The position numbers were made by a program, and so were the translations under genes. A stretch of DNA of 64,000 bases from Ohtaekwangia kribbensis (GTDB lineage: Bacteria > Bacteroidota > Bacteroidia > Cytophagales > Cyclobacteriaceae), in the NCBI RefSeq assembly GCF_042676245.1, contig NZ_JBHTKA010000001.1, positions 248,001 to 312,000 on the forward strand. The letters run 5' to 3'. Positions 24,216-33,905 of the stretch are shown here, in pieces. The notes beneath the pieces are model-generated. The model saw nothing but the letters and a program-made list of their open reading frames with translations. It had not been told where the DNA came from and ran no database searches. How positions within the stretch are numbered: the first letter of the stretch is position 1; each line of letters opens with the position of its first letter.

Positions 24216-27200
24216 ATGAAAATAAGTTTACTCAATTTTAGCAACAAACAAACTGGTATGCGGCCAGCGCTGTTACATCTCGCAATAGCAAGTGCGCTGG
24301 CGTTGGTCAGCCATGTAACGCTGGCACAGGATAAAGCCGAGATTATTATTAAAGGTAAAATCTCTGACTATGCAACTAACCAATCGTTGCCCGGAGCCAG
24401 CATATATATAGAAGGAACTTCTAACGGTGCTACGACAGATGCAAATGGCGATTACTCTATTGTAATAACCGACCCAAATGCTACGCTGGTGTTTTCCTTC
24501 GTTGGTTACGATACTGAAAAAAGACAAGTTGGCGGGCAGACGACTATTGATGTAGCTTTGATACCAAGTCTGGAAATGTTAACACAAATTGTAGTGACCG
24601 GTTATGGCGAGCAAAAGAAAACAGACATTACAGGCTCGGTAAGTTCACTATCACCAACTACCTATAAAGATCAACCTGTCGTAACTACATCCGAAGCATT
24701 GCAGGGAAGAATAGCCGGTGTATCCGTACAAAATGTATCCGGTGCTCCGGGCGGAGAAGTAAAGATACGCGTTCGCGGCATGAACTCGATCAACTCCAGC
24801 AATGATCCACTCTATGTAGTAGACGGTGTCGCACTCTTTAGCGCAGGGCTGGGAGATATAAACGTAAATGATATAGAATCTATCGAAGTATTGAAAGACG
24901 CATCCGCTACATCGATCTACGGATCGCGCGGATCGAATGGTGTGGTATTGATTACTACAAAAAAAGGAAAAGCTGATCATACTAAAGTGGAGTATAATAG
25001 TTTTGTTTCGTTTAACACCGTTAGAAAAAAATACGATCTGCTGGACGCTGTTGGTTATGCCAAGCTGGCCAATCATATTGCCGGCAGCGATATATATCCT
25101 GATCCGGATGCACTTGCCGGAACGGGCACCGATTGGCAGGACGTTATATTTCGTACGAGTGTAACACAAAGCCACCAGTTATCTGCTTCCGGAGGAACTG
25201 AGAAAACGAGATACTATATATCCGGATACTATGTTAACCAGCCCGGTATCATTATCAATACAAACCAAAAGAAATATGCACTTCGTTCAAATATAGATAC
25301 GAAGCTTAGCGAAAAGATCAACCTGAGCGTAGGCCTTTTCGTTTCGCACCAGAACTCGCATAATAATACCGATGCCGGTGACGGAGGTGTATCCATGGTA
25401 ACACCAACTGTATCCTGGGGACCAACGGAAAGTATATATAGCAGCCCCGGGGTATATAACCGTACCAGTGCAACCGGATCACCTATATCTTCTAACCCGT
25501 ACATGACTGCAAAGGAGCGGTTAAACGATGCAAAATCGAATACTTTCCTGATGAGCAGCACATTAAAGTACGACATAACGGACTGGCTATCGTACGACCT
25601 CGTATTGGGTGTAAATGCTAACCTCGGGAGCAGCGCTTATCTAACCAATCATTGGATATCGCCTACTAATCCAAGTTCAGGACAAAGCTCTTCCGAGAGC
25701 TACACGCTGCAAAACAGTAACATCGTAACATTCCACAAGATGTTTAATGATATCCATGACGTGAAGGTTACAGGCGTAGTGGAAGAAACATCAAACACTT
25801 ATAAAGGTATATCTGCAAATGGTGGCGGGTTAACATCCGAAACTAACGGTTACTACAACTTGTCACTTAACAAAACACAGAGTATAAGTTCTTCCTATAG
25901 CAACTGGGGCTTGCTTTCGTATGTAGGTCGTCTTTCCTATGTTTTGAAAGATAGATACCTGTTCATGGCAACATACCGCATTGACGGCTCGTCTAAATTT
26001 CAAGGATCGAACAAGTGGGGATACTTTCCTTCTATAGCTGCCGGCTGGCGTCTTTCAGAAGAATCATTCATCCAGGATTTGAACGTCTTCACAAATCTGA
26101 AATTACGGGGAAGTTATGGTAAAACCGGTAACCAGGCAGTTACACCCTACAGCACCCTCGGTTTGCTTGATAAAAGTCAATCATCATACGGAACCACAAC
26201 ACTATATCCAGGGTATACGGTTGGAAATCCATCAAACCCTAATCTGAAGTGGGAAACTACTATTCAAACCAATGTTGGTCTGGAGATGGCTTTTCTCAAC
26301 GGCAAGCTGAGCGCAACCATAGATTACTATGTAAAAAATACAAAGGATCTGTTGCTAAGCAAACCTATTCCCTATTATGATGGTGGAGGAAGTACATTGG
26401 TAAACCTGGGCAAGGTGCAAAACAGAGGATTGGAAGTTAGTATAAACGGAAACATAATTGAAACCGAAGAACTTTCATGGACAACTGGCCTTAACGTTAC
26501 CTCTTACAAGAATAAAGTAGTAAGCTTAGGTGGAGATGATATTATCAACCTCGGGTACCAGGCACGTGGTCTTGTTAATACCAACATCCAGGTTGTTAAA
26601 GTGGGCGAGCCATTGGGAGCATTCTATCTTATACCATGGCAAGGTATATATCAACAGAATGAAGGTACGCATACAGCAGGAGAAGCTAAATATGAGGATG
26701 TAAGTGGTAACGGAACAATTGGTTCCGAGGATCGCAAAATCGCAGGTACCTCTACACCCAAATTCACCTTTGGTTTCAACAACAACGTACGGTATAAAAA
26801 CTTTGAACTGAATATATTTATACAAGGCAGCGAAGGAAATAAAGTATTCAATGCTACGTATGCTGCGATCAGTGCATCTAACAGTACGGTAAAATATCCA
26901 ACACTGGCGGCTGCAGCTGATTACTGGACACCGGAAAATACCGATGCTAAATTTGCCGATCCGGCTTCTCTTAATAAAACACAGATCGAGTCAACGCAGT
27001 TTTTACAGAATGGTAGCTATGTTCGCCTGAAGAACATCAGCCTGTCGTATAGCCTTCCGAAAGACATGTTAAAATTCGCCAGCCTGAAATTGACCGTAAG
27101 TGCACAAAATTTACTGACGATTACAGACTATATAGGCTTTGATCCGGAGATTACCTCTACAGGTTTATCGACAACCGGCACCAGCGATGCTTATGGAGGG

Positions 27201-27263
27201 TTTGATATAGGGGCATATCCTACCGCCAAATCACTCTCTGTAGGATTACAGGCAACATTCTAA
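24216..27263 (+). CDS. SusC/RagA-type TonB-linked outer-membrane transporter
   Basis: A 1015-residue outer-membrane importer. Signal peptide at residues 1-38 (ASALALVSHVTLAQ). Residues about 42-128 are a carboxypeptidase-regulatory-like domain (IIIKGKISDYATNQSLPGAS). The SusC-type plug begins TQIVVTGYGEQKKTDITGSV and contains ALQGRIAGVSVQNVSGAPGG and DPLYVVDGVAL...ESIEVLKDASATSIYGSRG. The rest is a beta barrel ending in aromatic ATF. It works with the SusD lipoprotein encoded 31 bases downstream to import oligosaccharides or other polymers' products using TonB energy. No degradative enzyme is in the same operon, so the substrate is unknown. The nearby alpha-glucan cluster makes maltodextrin a guess only. 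Confidence 0.96.
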   Translation: MKISLLNFSNKQTGMRPALLHLAIASALALVSHVTLAQDKAEIIIKGKISDYATNQSLPGASIYIEGTSNGATTDANGDYSIVITDPNATLVFSFVGYDTEKRQVGGQTTIDVALIPSLEMLTQIVVTGYGEQKKTDITGSVSSLSPTTYKDQPVVTTSEALQGRIAGVSVQNVSGAPGGEVKIRVRGMNSINSSNDPLYVVDGVALFSAGLGDINVNDIESIEVLKDASATSIYGSRGSNGVVLITTKKGKADHTKVEYNSFVSFNTVRKKYDLLDAVGYAKLANHIAGSDIYPDPDALAGTGTDWQDVIFRTSVTQSHQLSASGGTEKTRYYISGYYVNQPGIIINTNQKKYALRSNIDTKLSEKINLSVGLFVSHQNSHNNTDAGDGGVSMVTPTVSWGPTESIYSSPGVYNRTSATGSPISSNPYMTAKERLNDAKSNTFLMSSTLKYDITDWLSYDLVLGVNANLGSSAYLTNHWISPTNPSSGQSSSESYTLQNSNIVTFHKMFNDIHDVKVTGVVEETSNTYKGISANGGGLTSETNGYYNLSLNKTQSISSSYSNWGLLSYVGRLSYVLKDRYLFMATYRIDGSSKFQGSNKWGYFPSIAAGWRLSEESFIQDLNVFTNLKLRGSYGKTGNQAVTPYSTLGLLDKSQSSYGTTTLYPGYTVGNPSNPNLKWETTIQTNVGLEMAFLNGKLSATIDYYVKNTKDLLLSKPIPYYDGGGSTLVNLGKVQNRGLEVSINGNIIETEELSWTTGLNVTSYKNKVVSLGGDDIINLGYQARGLVNTNIQVVKVGEPLGAFYLIPWQGIYQQNEGTHTAGEAKYEDVSGNGTIGSEDRKIAGTSTPKFTFGFNNNVRYKNFELNIFIQGSEGNKVFNATYAAISASNSTVKYPTLAAAADYWTPENTDAKFADPASLNKTQIESTQFLQNGSYVRLKNISLSYSLPKDMLKFASLKLTVSAQNLLTITDYIGFDPEITSTGLSTTGTSDAYGGFDIGAYPTAKSLSVGLQATF

Positions 27264-27294
27264 TTCGTATCATTTAATAACATTGAATAATTAT

Positions 27295-28809
27295 ATGAAA
27301 AAATATATAGCAATGGCAGGTTTGCTTTTCCTGTCATTCTCATGCTCCGATCTTCTCACCGAAGATCCAAAAGCAAGCTTAACAACCGAAGGCTTCTATA
27401 AAACTGCCAATGATCTTGATCTGGCAACAACAGGTTTATATAATCTCATTGGACTTACATTCAATCAAACTGCCGGCTTCGCCTCAACATTTGGTGCCGA
27501 TGATATGACCGCGAACCGGGATGGTAACAAAGCAGACTGGTCTGACTTTGATATATTTCGGGCAAGCTCTTCCAACAACCTGTTAAACTATTGGTGGGTT
27601 AATTTTTACAGAACTATAAAATCGAGCAACAACCTGTTGGCTAATTATACTAACGCTGCCGATGCTACGGAAACGGAGCTCAACAATACTGCCGGACAAG
27701 CTTACTTTTTACGCGGCATGAGCTATTTCTTTTTGACGCGCGTCTGGGGCGAGATTCCGCTGGTTACTGAGCCAACAATCGACTATACGACACAGAATGC
27801 ATCGGTTGAAGCTATATATGCACAGATCGTCTCCGATCTTCAGCAGGCTGAAGCTTTGTTACCGGATACCTGGAAAGACGACAGCAAAAGATTCCAGAAC
27901 GGTGTAAACATCGCTCCCACTGCCGGTTCGGCAAAAGCCATGTTGGCCAATGTATACTTAACCATGGCCGGATGGCCGCTGAAGCAAACCGATAAATATG
28001 CACTGGCAGCTGCCAAAGCAAAAGAAGTAATTGACAACAAAACCAAATATGGTTATGCACTTGTAGATATAAGTATTCTATGGAAGAAAGAAAATAACTT
28101 CAGCAGCGAAACGGTATATGGAATTTACTACAATACGAACATCGCAGAGTTTGTCTACCCGAACACCAATATGATGCTACTGGCCTATAGCCCGCAAGAT
28201 GAAGGTGCATGGGGTGATGCCTATGGCGAACTGAATTTTTATAAGAAGTTTCCGAGTGGTCCGCGAAAAGAAGCGACCTATCAGATGGTATATTATCCGG
28301 GCAACGATCCTACCAAGGCGGTTGATTATACCAAGACAACCTACAAACATCCTTACTTCCAGAAATACAGGGACGATGCTGCTTTCAACCCGGTTAACCA
28401 CGTAACATCAAACTGGGTTGGCAGCCATACTGTACCTATCATTCGGTATGCTGAAGTATTGCTAACCTATGCAGAAGCTAAGGCTATGGCAGATGGTGTT
28501 GATGCCACAGCGTATGATGCTATTAATGAAGTGAGAACACGTGCCGGTTTGAAAAACTTAACAACTGGTTTAACAGCAGCAGCATTCCGTGATTCAGTGG
28601 TAGTGGAGCGTGGCTGGGAATTTGCCGGTTGTGAACCCGCTGCGCGCTGGTTCGATCTGCAAAGAACAGAAACTGTAGCCAAAGCAAATTCATATCGCGA
28701 TGCATCGGAGCAAGCCCTTGTCGGTAAACCAGATGATATTACACATGCATTTTACTGGCAGCCAATTCCGATCTATGATCAATTGCTGAACACAAACCTT
28801 GGAAATTAG
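27295..28809 (+). CDS. SusD/RagB family lipoprotein
   Basis: A 504-residue surface lipoprotein, started at the ATG at 27295 (MKKYIAMAG); an upstream TTG would add four residues. Lipobox LSFSC places the lipidated Cys at residue 17. It has the SusD features: DLLTEDPKASLTTEGFYKT at the N-terminus, then TPR-like helices (AYFLRGMSYFFLTRVWGEIPLVTEP, AKAMLANVYLTMAGWPLKQ), and VPIIRYAEVLLTYAEAKAM with AYDAINEVRTRAGL near the C-terminus, ending in AFYWQPIPIYDQLLNTNLGN. It caps the SusC barrel and binds substrate. A terminator follows at 28831. Confidence 0.95.
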   Translation: MKKYIAMAGLLFLSFSCSDLLTEDPKASLTTEGFYKTANDLDLATTGLYNLIGLTFNQTAGFASTFGADDMTANRDGNKADWSDFDIFRASSSNNLLNYWWVNFYRTIKSSNNLLANYTNAADATETELNNTAGQAYFLRGMSYFFLTRVWGEIPLVTEPTIDYTTQNASVEAIYAQIVSDLQQAEALLPDTWKDDSKRFQNGVNIAPTAGSAKAMLANVYLTMAGWPLKQTDKYALAAAKAKEVIDNKTKYGYALVDISILWKKENNFSSETVYGIYYNTNIAEFVYPNTNMMLLAYSPQDEGAWGDAYGELNFYKKFPSGPRKEATYQMVYYPGNDPTKAVDYTKTTYKHPYFQKYRDDAAFNPVNHVTSNWVGSHTVPIIRYAEVLLTYAEAKAMADGVDATAYDAINEVRTRAGLKNLTTGLTAAAFRDSVVVERGWEFAGCEPAARWFDLQRTETVAKANSYRDASEQALVGKPDDITHAFYWQPIPIYDQLLNTNLGN

Positions 28810-28830
28810 TATTCGATAATTTTAGGACTA

Positions 28831-28866
28831 AAAAAATCCCGGTCTCATAAGGCCGGGATTTTTTTT
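28831..28866 (+). terminator. Terminator after SusD
   Basis: AAAAATCCCGG (28832-28842) pairs with CCGGGATTTTT (28853-28863) with a T run behind. It ends the DUF4154-SusC-SusD transcript. The A tract on the other side lets it work in both directions. Confidence 0.9.
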
Positions 28867-29036
28867 ATCCTCGTTCAAACTTGCGTCCAATGTTTATATA
28901 GCTTCGGTTATGTAAAATGGCCAGTATACGTACCTCCCTATATACTTGTAGAATAAAACCGAAGTGTTGTTTAATTCTATGAGTAGTATGTTATCAACAG
29001 ATTTTGATATTGTGTTTAATATCACATAACGGTATA

Positions 29037-29079
29037 AAAGAAACAGTGTCGACTATTGTAACCGGCACTGTTTCTTTTT
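29037..29079 (-). terminator. Terminator after the TonB receptor
   Basis: AAAAGAAACAGTG (29037-29049) pairs with CACTGTTTCTTTT (29066-29078) around a loop of about 17 bases, just after the minus-strand receptor stop at 29083. A/T tracts flank both sides. Confidence 0.82.
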
Positions 29080-29082
29080 ATA

Positions 29083-31287
29083 CTACATCTTCATTGTAAC
29101 GCCTGTGTGGATATTAAATCCTGACCTTCCGGGATACGAGTTTATATTCCTGCGTGCAAATTCAGGATAGTAAATTTTCTGATCCAGGAGGTTAATTCCG
29201 TAGCAGAACAGAGTTATATCTGGCATATTCGATTTCTCCAGGAACTCACGAAGCGACAATTGTACATTTGCCGTAAGGTAGTTGAATGCCTTTACTTTAG
29301 GATTGGCATCTACAGGTCTTCCAGAGAAATTGTTGGGCACATTCTCGGAAGAAAACTTAGCGCGTATATTTCCTCCTTTACTGTAATATGAGTTGAAAAC
29401 ACTTACCTGCAGGCCTCGGATATTCTTATAGTTTACACCGAGTTTGCCCATATATAACGGCGTACCAGAATAATCTTTATAGCCCAAATCATTTTCAGTA
29501 GTCTGCGATGCAAAAGATGCTAAACCACTCCATCGTGACGAAATATAAAATTTCGTTTCCGCCTCTATACCATGCGAATTCTGGTTACCTCTGTTCACAA
29601 ACTGAGGCGTGTTCGGAATTTCATTTGAAGGATCTGCGGCCGATGTTCGTACAATTTGGTTGGACTGATCGCTATAGAAATAATTGACCGAAGCCTCGAA
29701 CTTCTTTTTCACTAAAAAGAATTGAACTTCAGATGTATTAATTACTTCCGGCAATAGATTGGGATTGCCACGGATTACACCCGGTACATCAATGGCTTTC
29801 TCGCCACCGGGAGTTGCTGAGCGAAAAGCGCTACCATAAAGTAATTTACCACCTAAGCCTCGCTTCGTCTGTATGATCGCTGCAATGCGAGGACTATATT
29901 TCAAATCAACTCCGGTAACTTTATTGGCCTGCGCTCCGGCAACAATTTTCAGAAAATTGAAAGGAGAATATGCGAGTTGAGCATAGCCACTATACCAGGT
30001 TTCATTCCAGTCAGGCACAAAGTAATACCCGTCCGGATTTACAAATTCCCTGTTATTCGAAAATGCTGTACCATCCGCATTTTTTGTTTTATCCAACGCA
30101 TTGCCGCGTTGACTATTCATTACTAAACCAACAATGGCCTTTAATTTTTTATGGAGCTTCAGGTTGTTAGACCATTCTGTAAGAATATCGTTACTCACGG
30201 TGATGACCGGCTTGTTTTTAAAATCAGCGCGTGCAATATCAAAGGAGGTCCGGTTGAATGTTACATTGATGGATGTAGCGTAGTATGGCGTAACATCTTT
30301 GCTATAGCCTACGTCTGCAAATAGTTTACTGGTATAGACTTCAAATGTTATAGGTGTAGCATTGACACCGCCACCTACCGGCACGAACCATTGGGCTGCA
30401 TTGGGCATGGATTGAAGACGTGTGTGGCCGTAAAAGGTATTCAATGTAAATCCTTTATATGAACTGCTTACAACAGCCCCAAGACCAGTACGATCCAGAT
30501 AAATTGTACGGGGCGGATTGATAATAGAATCATAGACCGGGTTACGTTTGCTTCTGATGATCGCATTTTCATCCCGGGCCGTAAATTTCCATCCGTCAGT
30601 ACTATAAAAATTTATACTGGCATCTACAACAAGATGTTTATGCTTGACACCTGCTGAGATTGCCGTTTGACGCGTATTGAAACTTCCGTATCGTGTCGTG
30701 GTTTGAAAATTATTTTCAGTCGATTTTTTCAGAATTACATTGATCACGCCTGTAAACGCGTTGGTACCATATAACACAGAGCCCGGACCGCGTATAACTT
30801 CAACCCTCTCAACAACATTGAGTGGATATACATTAAAAATCTCAACCTGGTTTCCGCCAAGATAACTATCACGATAGGGTCGGCCATCGATCAGTACCAA
30901 TACTTTGGTGGACCAATGTGCATTGGTCTCTCCGCGTATCACAGGCATATTGTTCGTCAGCACATAAGATCCCATCATATATAGTCCGGCTACGCGATCA
31001 AGTACTTCAGCGAGGTTGGCTGCGCCATACGATTCAATTTCCCGGGCCGTTACTACGGAGACAACCGCTGGTGCATCGCGCACCGTCTCTTCTGACTTGG
31101 AGGCTGTAGTTATTTTTGCGTGCAGCAATTCTTCCAGAGACATATCGTACAGTTCCTCATCGGAAACCTCAGCTTTATCTGCTTGCTCCTGCGCCAACAA
31201 AGAAGGCCCGCTTAAAATAAAAAAGCATGCTGCCGCTGGAATAATTACCCTTCGAACGAAAACAATGTAGAGTTGTTTCATAATCAA
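29083..31287 (-). CDS. TonB-dependent receptor (DUF4154-linked type)
   Basis: A 734-residue outer-membrane receptor. Signal peptide ending PSLLAQ, then an acidic lead-in ELYDMSLEELLHAKITTASKSEETVRDAPAVVSVVTAREI, characteristic of receptors that sit beside YfiR-like genes. The plug follows (SYGAANLAEVLDRVAGLYMM, VLVLIDGRPYRDSYLGG, VERVEVIRGPGSVLYGTNAFTGVINV), then a 22-strand type barrel ending FNIHTGVTMKM. It has no SusC-type N-terminal domain and no SusD partner. Family members import siderophores, vitamins or other ligands, and nothing shows which. A DUF4154 gene lies 18 bases upstream on the same strand, forming a two-gene operon convergent with DUF4154-SusC-SusD. Confidence 0.93.
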   Translation of the reverse strand: MIMKQLYIVFVRRVIIPAAACFFILSGPSLLAQEQADKAEVSDEELYDMSLEELLHAKITTASKSEETVRDAPAVVSVVTAREIESYGAANLAEVLDRVAGLYMMGSYVLTNNMPVIRGETNAHWSTKVLVLIDGRPYRDSYLGGNQVEIFNVYPLNVVERVEVIRGPGSVLYGTNAFTGVINVILKKSTENNFQTTTRYGSFNTRQTAISAGVKHKHLVVDASINFYSTDGWKFTARDENAIIRSKRNPVYDSIINPPRTIYLDRTGLGAVVSSSYKGFTLNTFYGHTRLQSMPNAAQWFVPVGGGVNATPITFEVYTSKLFADVGYSKDVTPYYATSINVTFNRTSFDIARADFKNKPVITVSNDILTEWSNNLKLHKKLKAIVGLVMNSQRGNALDKTKNADGTAFSNNREFVNPDGYYFVPDWNETWYSGYAQLAYSPFNFLKIVAGAQANKVTGVDLKYSPRIAAIIQTKRGLGGKLLYGSAFRSATPGGEKAIDVPGVIRGNPNLLPEVINTSEVQFFLVKKKFEASVNYFYSDQSNQIVRTSAADPSNEIPNTPQFVNRGNQNSHGIEAETKFYISSRWSGLASFASQTTENDLGYKDYSGTPLYMGKLGVNYKNIRGLQVSVFNSYYSKGGNIRAKFSSENVPNNFSGRPVDANPKVKAFNYLTANVQLSLREFLEKSNMPDITLFCYGINLLDQKIYYPEFARRNINSYPGRSGFNIHTGVTMKM

Positions 31288-31305
31288 TATATAATAAATA
31301 TGTAC

Positions 31306-31809
31306 TTAAATTTCTTTTCCAAGAGTTAGCAGTAAAGTCGACACCTTTAATCCCTTTTCATCCAGAGCATGCTTATTAACAATGAATCCCAGCTTATCTT
31401 CTCCTTGCAGGAAGCTTATACCTGCGCCCTTCCTCACAAAATCCGGTTCTTCCGTAATTACCAGTATACTTTTCGATTTAACATTCTCCATAACCCTGTT
31501 AAAAACAGCGTTATGTGTTTCAGGTACAAAAACCACATCACAAGTTGACACTTCGGACACCGTGATCTTCTGTGCGATAAGATTACTCACTGATCTCGCC
31601 TTCAGAATTTTCTGAAATTCATCAAGCACTTTGGTATCACCAATTATACCCACCCGAAGTTCTTTCCTAGAATCCGGCCAGTTAACATTGTCAATAAACT
31701 TATAAAGGAAAATCGCATGGAACTTTTCATTCTGGGCAGATACCACCAATGGCATGATTAACAAAAGCGCCAATATCGCGCGGCAGGTTGTTTCAGGTTG
31801 CAGTTTCAT
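31306..31809 (-). CDS. DUF4154 (YfiR-like) periplasmic protein, second copy
   Basis: A 167-residue exported protein (signal peptide ending PLVVSAQ). Its body closely follows the copy at 23667: EKFHAIFLYKFIDNVNWPDSRKEL, VGIIGDTKV, TCDVVFVPETHN, SILVITEEPDFVRKGAGISFL, DKLGFIVNKHALDEKGLKVSTLLLTLG. The N-terminal signal regions differ, while the mature parts are alike at roughly every second residue by eye, so this is an old duplication. It directly precedes a TonB receptor gene. No diguanylate cyclase is nearby, so the classical YfiR-YfiN role is not supported by context. Confidence 0.9.
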   Translation of the reverse strand: MKLQPETTCRAILALLLIMPLVVSAQNEKFHAIFLYKFIDNVNWPDSRKELRVGIIGDTKVLDEFQKILKARSVSNLIAQKITVSEVSTCDVVFVPETHNAVFNRVMENVKSKSILVITEEPDFVRKGAGISFLQGEDKLGFIVNKHALDEKGLKVSTLLLTLGKEI

Positions 31810-32465
31810 ACGTATTATATTATCAATTACTTTATTTATATAAAACCTATTACTAGTATATATTTAATAGAATCATCCATCATCTATATATTACCTATAC
31901 AAATGAAAACATTCTTTATCAATAAACTATTCAGGTTAATTGCACAGAGGAGTATCCGTATTTATACTTAACAAAAAAAAATAATACTATATACCCTAAG
32001 TATACCGCGTATGAATAATAGCACGGCTGGAACATTCCTATATATTTCGCACAACTTATCCAACATCAGAGAGACTACATCAAATAAGAACGCTCTTCAC
32101 AGACAACGAAAAATAAAATAATGGGATATATTTTTAACAAAACAGATAAAAAACGAATAACGATTTAAATATTGATTTCACGCATAAACATTACAAAAGA
32201 AGTATTCACCATCATTTACTGCATTTGAAACTTCTGCCAGAATATTGCGCCCCCTGTTTAACATATACTGCTACTATTTTTAAGGGAGAACACGATTCAC
32301 TCCCCACGATTCTGACAGGACAAAGATCAATTGATTTACAGAAACAGATTACCGAAAATCATTTTTTATTTATCAAAAAAAAATAGCATATAAATATCAC
32401 CAGTAACAATTTAGTATAGTATATAATTATTGTTATTTCAGTACAATCAACGGGTATCCTGATAG
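31810..32465. other. AT-rich gap of 650 bases without genes
   Basis: Separates the receptor operon (which starts here, leftward) from the end of the alpha-glucan cluster (which ends here, coming from the right). It must hold the promoter of the DUF4154-receptor operon. Rich in TATA runs and A tracts; no TTG-N19-TAnnTTTG match, RNA gene or open frame could be defended. Confidence 0.45.
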
Positions 32466-33320
32466 CTAAGCAAATACGGAAAGATTTCTGATCATCTTAG
32501 TGTAGTCCTCATCGGTGAGAAATATAAAGTATGATGCGATCATGACGAACGAGAAATCGTATAGTGTAAGGGTAAATGCTATGATAAGATGAAACATCAC
32601 TCCCATAATCAATAAGGGAAATCGGAATCTTCTGAACCAGATGAGTATTGCAAAAGCCAGCTCAAAGATGATCGTTGTCCAGGACAGCATACCGTTAACC
32701 AACGCATTTTCAACTATAGCACTTCCCCACACTCCTACCTGCTGCTCGCGTTGGGCGATCATAGCAATGGCTTCTCCCGTTCGCCACGACTCTGTTACCA
32801 GTTTATCCCACCCGGAAATAAAGTATATACATACTACGATCAATTGAGCCAGGATGACGGCTGCATTAAAACTTGTTGCCTGTAAATCTGAAAGTATAGA
32901 ATGTTTTATGTATGGCCGCACGGTCATGAACACCATACAACCGGCCAGTACAAGCTGAACATTATCCGAGCCATTCATCACTGGAATATTGAGCCTGTAT
33001 AGGTTAAAGATAATCCAGAAGAATAGTATTCCTGATATATAATTCCACGGAAGAATTACAAGAATAATCAGTACAGCCATGAAAGCTATATATATCAGAT
33101 TCAAATGATCATTAGCCAATACCGATGGAAGAAAAATTATTTTTCCGATGAGCGAACCCGGCGTAGCAAACTCGTAATACGATACAAGGGTGAGCGATGT
33201 ATTCCAGATAAAAAGAATCTTTACCAATGCGAATACAAGCATGGCCTTGCAGAAGATTGTCACTGCTTTCTGGTTATGCCTTGCAGATGACAGGTGTGTT
33301 ATAAATTCAGCGAACAACAC
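32466..33320 (-). CDS. HTTM-domain membrane protein
   Basis: A 284-residue integral membrane protein with about six to eight hydrophobic helices and the features of the HTTM (SdpB/vitamin K carboxylase-like) domain: GSDNVQLVLAGCMVFM, VCIYFISGWDKLVTESWRTGEAIAM, SWTTIIFELAFAILIWF, and LLIMGVMFHLIIAFTLTLYDFSFVMIASYFIFL. There is no C-terminal carboxylase domain. Its start overlaps the end of the upstream gene by 14 bases, so the pair is translationally coupled. Stand-alone HTTM proteins with a small membrane-anchored partner are known from the SdpA/SdpB toxin-maturation pair. The role here is unknown. Confidence 0.78.
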   Translation of the reverse strand: MLFAEFITHLSSARHNQKAVTIFCKAMLVFALVKILFIWNTSLTLVSYYEFATPGSLIGKIIFLPSVLANDHLNLIYIAFMAVLIILVILPWNYISGILFFWIIFNLYRLNIPVMNGSDNVQLVLAGCMVFMTVRPYIKHSILSDLQATSFNAAVILAQLIVVCIYFISGWDKLVTESWRTGEAIAMIAQREQQVGVWGSAIVENALVNGMLSWTTIIFELAFAILIWFRRFRFPLLIMGVMFHLIIAFTLTLYDFSFVMIASYFIFLTDEDYTKMIRNLSVFA

Positions 33321-33870
33321 AACGGTCTGGATTAAACATTACATTCCATATAGTATCCGATTTGCCTATTGCATGTTTCTGCTGAAAGGAGTTATGAACA
33401 TACAGAAGGTTTAAGGAATCTATAGCGCGCTCCTTCGGTATCAGTTCGGATATACTATAGCGATTCAAAAGACAGAGTTGTGTATTCAATTTTTCGCTGG
33501 TGGTTTTAGCAGGCCGATAGGCTTTTGCGAAGTAGCGCAGCAGATCATCGTGCCGTAAGTCGTTGTAGTGAAGTAATATAGGCCTCCCCTCACGATGTAC
33601 CCGATCTGTATAGCAGGAAAATTCAGACCAGGAGCCGCCTTTTACCTTATAACGCATGTATAGGTGGGTGGACGAAGCGATACGATCTTCCGTAAAGAAT
33701 GGTCCGATGAGAAATACGCGATGATACAGCAATCCCAGCGAGCTGGCATGTAGTATATATTTTCGCGGTGTTACCGTAAAATATATACAAAGCAATACAT
33801 GAACAACCAGCAGCATAGCGACTATTGCTGCTATACGTTTACGGAACGTTTGAGGATCGTGTGTATTCAC
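33307..33870 (-). CDS. Small membrane-anchored partner of the HTTM protein (DUF5819/SdpA-like)
   Basis: A 187-residue protein with one N-terminal transmembrane helix (IAAIVAMLLVVHVLLCIYF) and an extracytoplasmic part: HRVFLIGPFFTEDRIASSTHLYMRYKVKGGSWSEF, then a mostly helical end. The pattern of one anchor, a Phe-Phe motif and a short domain with a G-x-W turn recalls DUF5819 and SdpA proteins, which are encoded next to HTTM genes. The 14-base overlap with the HTTM gene supports a shared function. The start is 36 bases after the GH57 gene, so both may be read with the glucan cluster. I do not recognise the family with certainty. Confidence 0.6.
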   Translation of the reverse strand: MNTHDPQTFRKRIAAIVAMLLVVHVLLCIYFTVTPRKYILHASSLGLLYHRVFLIGPFFTEDRIASSTHLYMRYKVKGGSWSEFSCYTDRVHREGRPILLHYNDLRHDDLLRYFAKAYRPAKTTSEKLNTQLCLLNRYSISELIPKERAIDSLNLLYVHNSFQQKHAIGKSDTIWNVMFNPDRCVVR

Positions 33871-33905
33871 ACTAAAAATTAGTAATAACGTTTCGCTCCT
33901 GCAAA

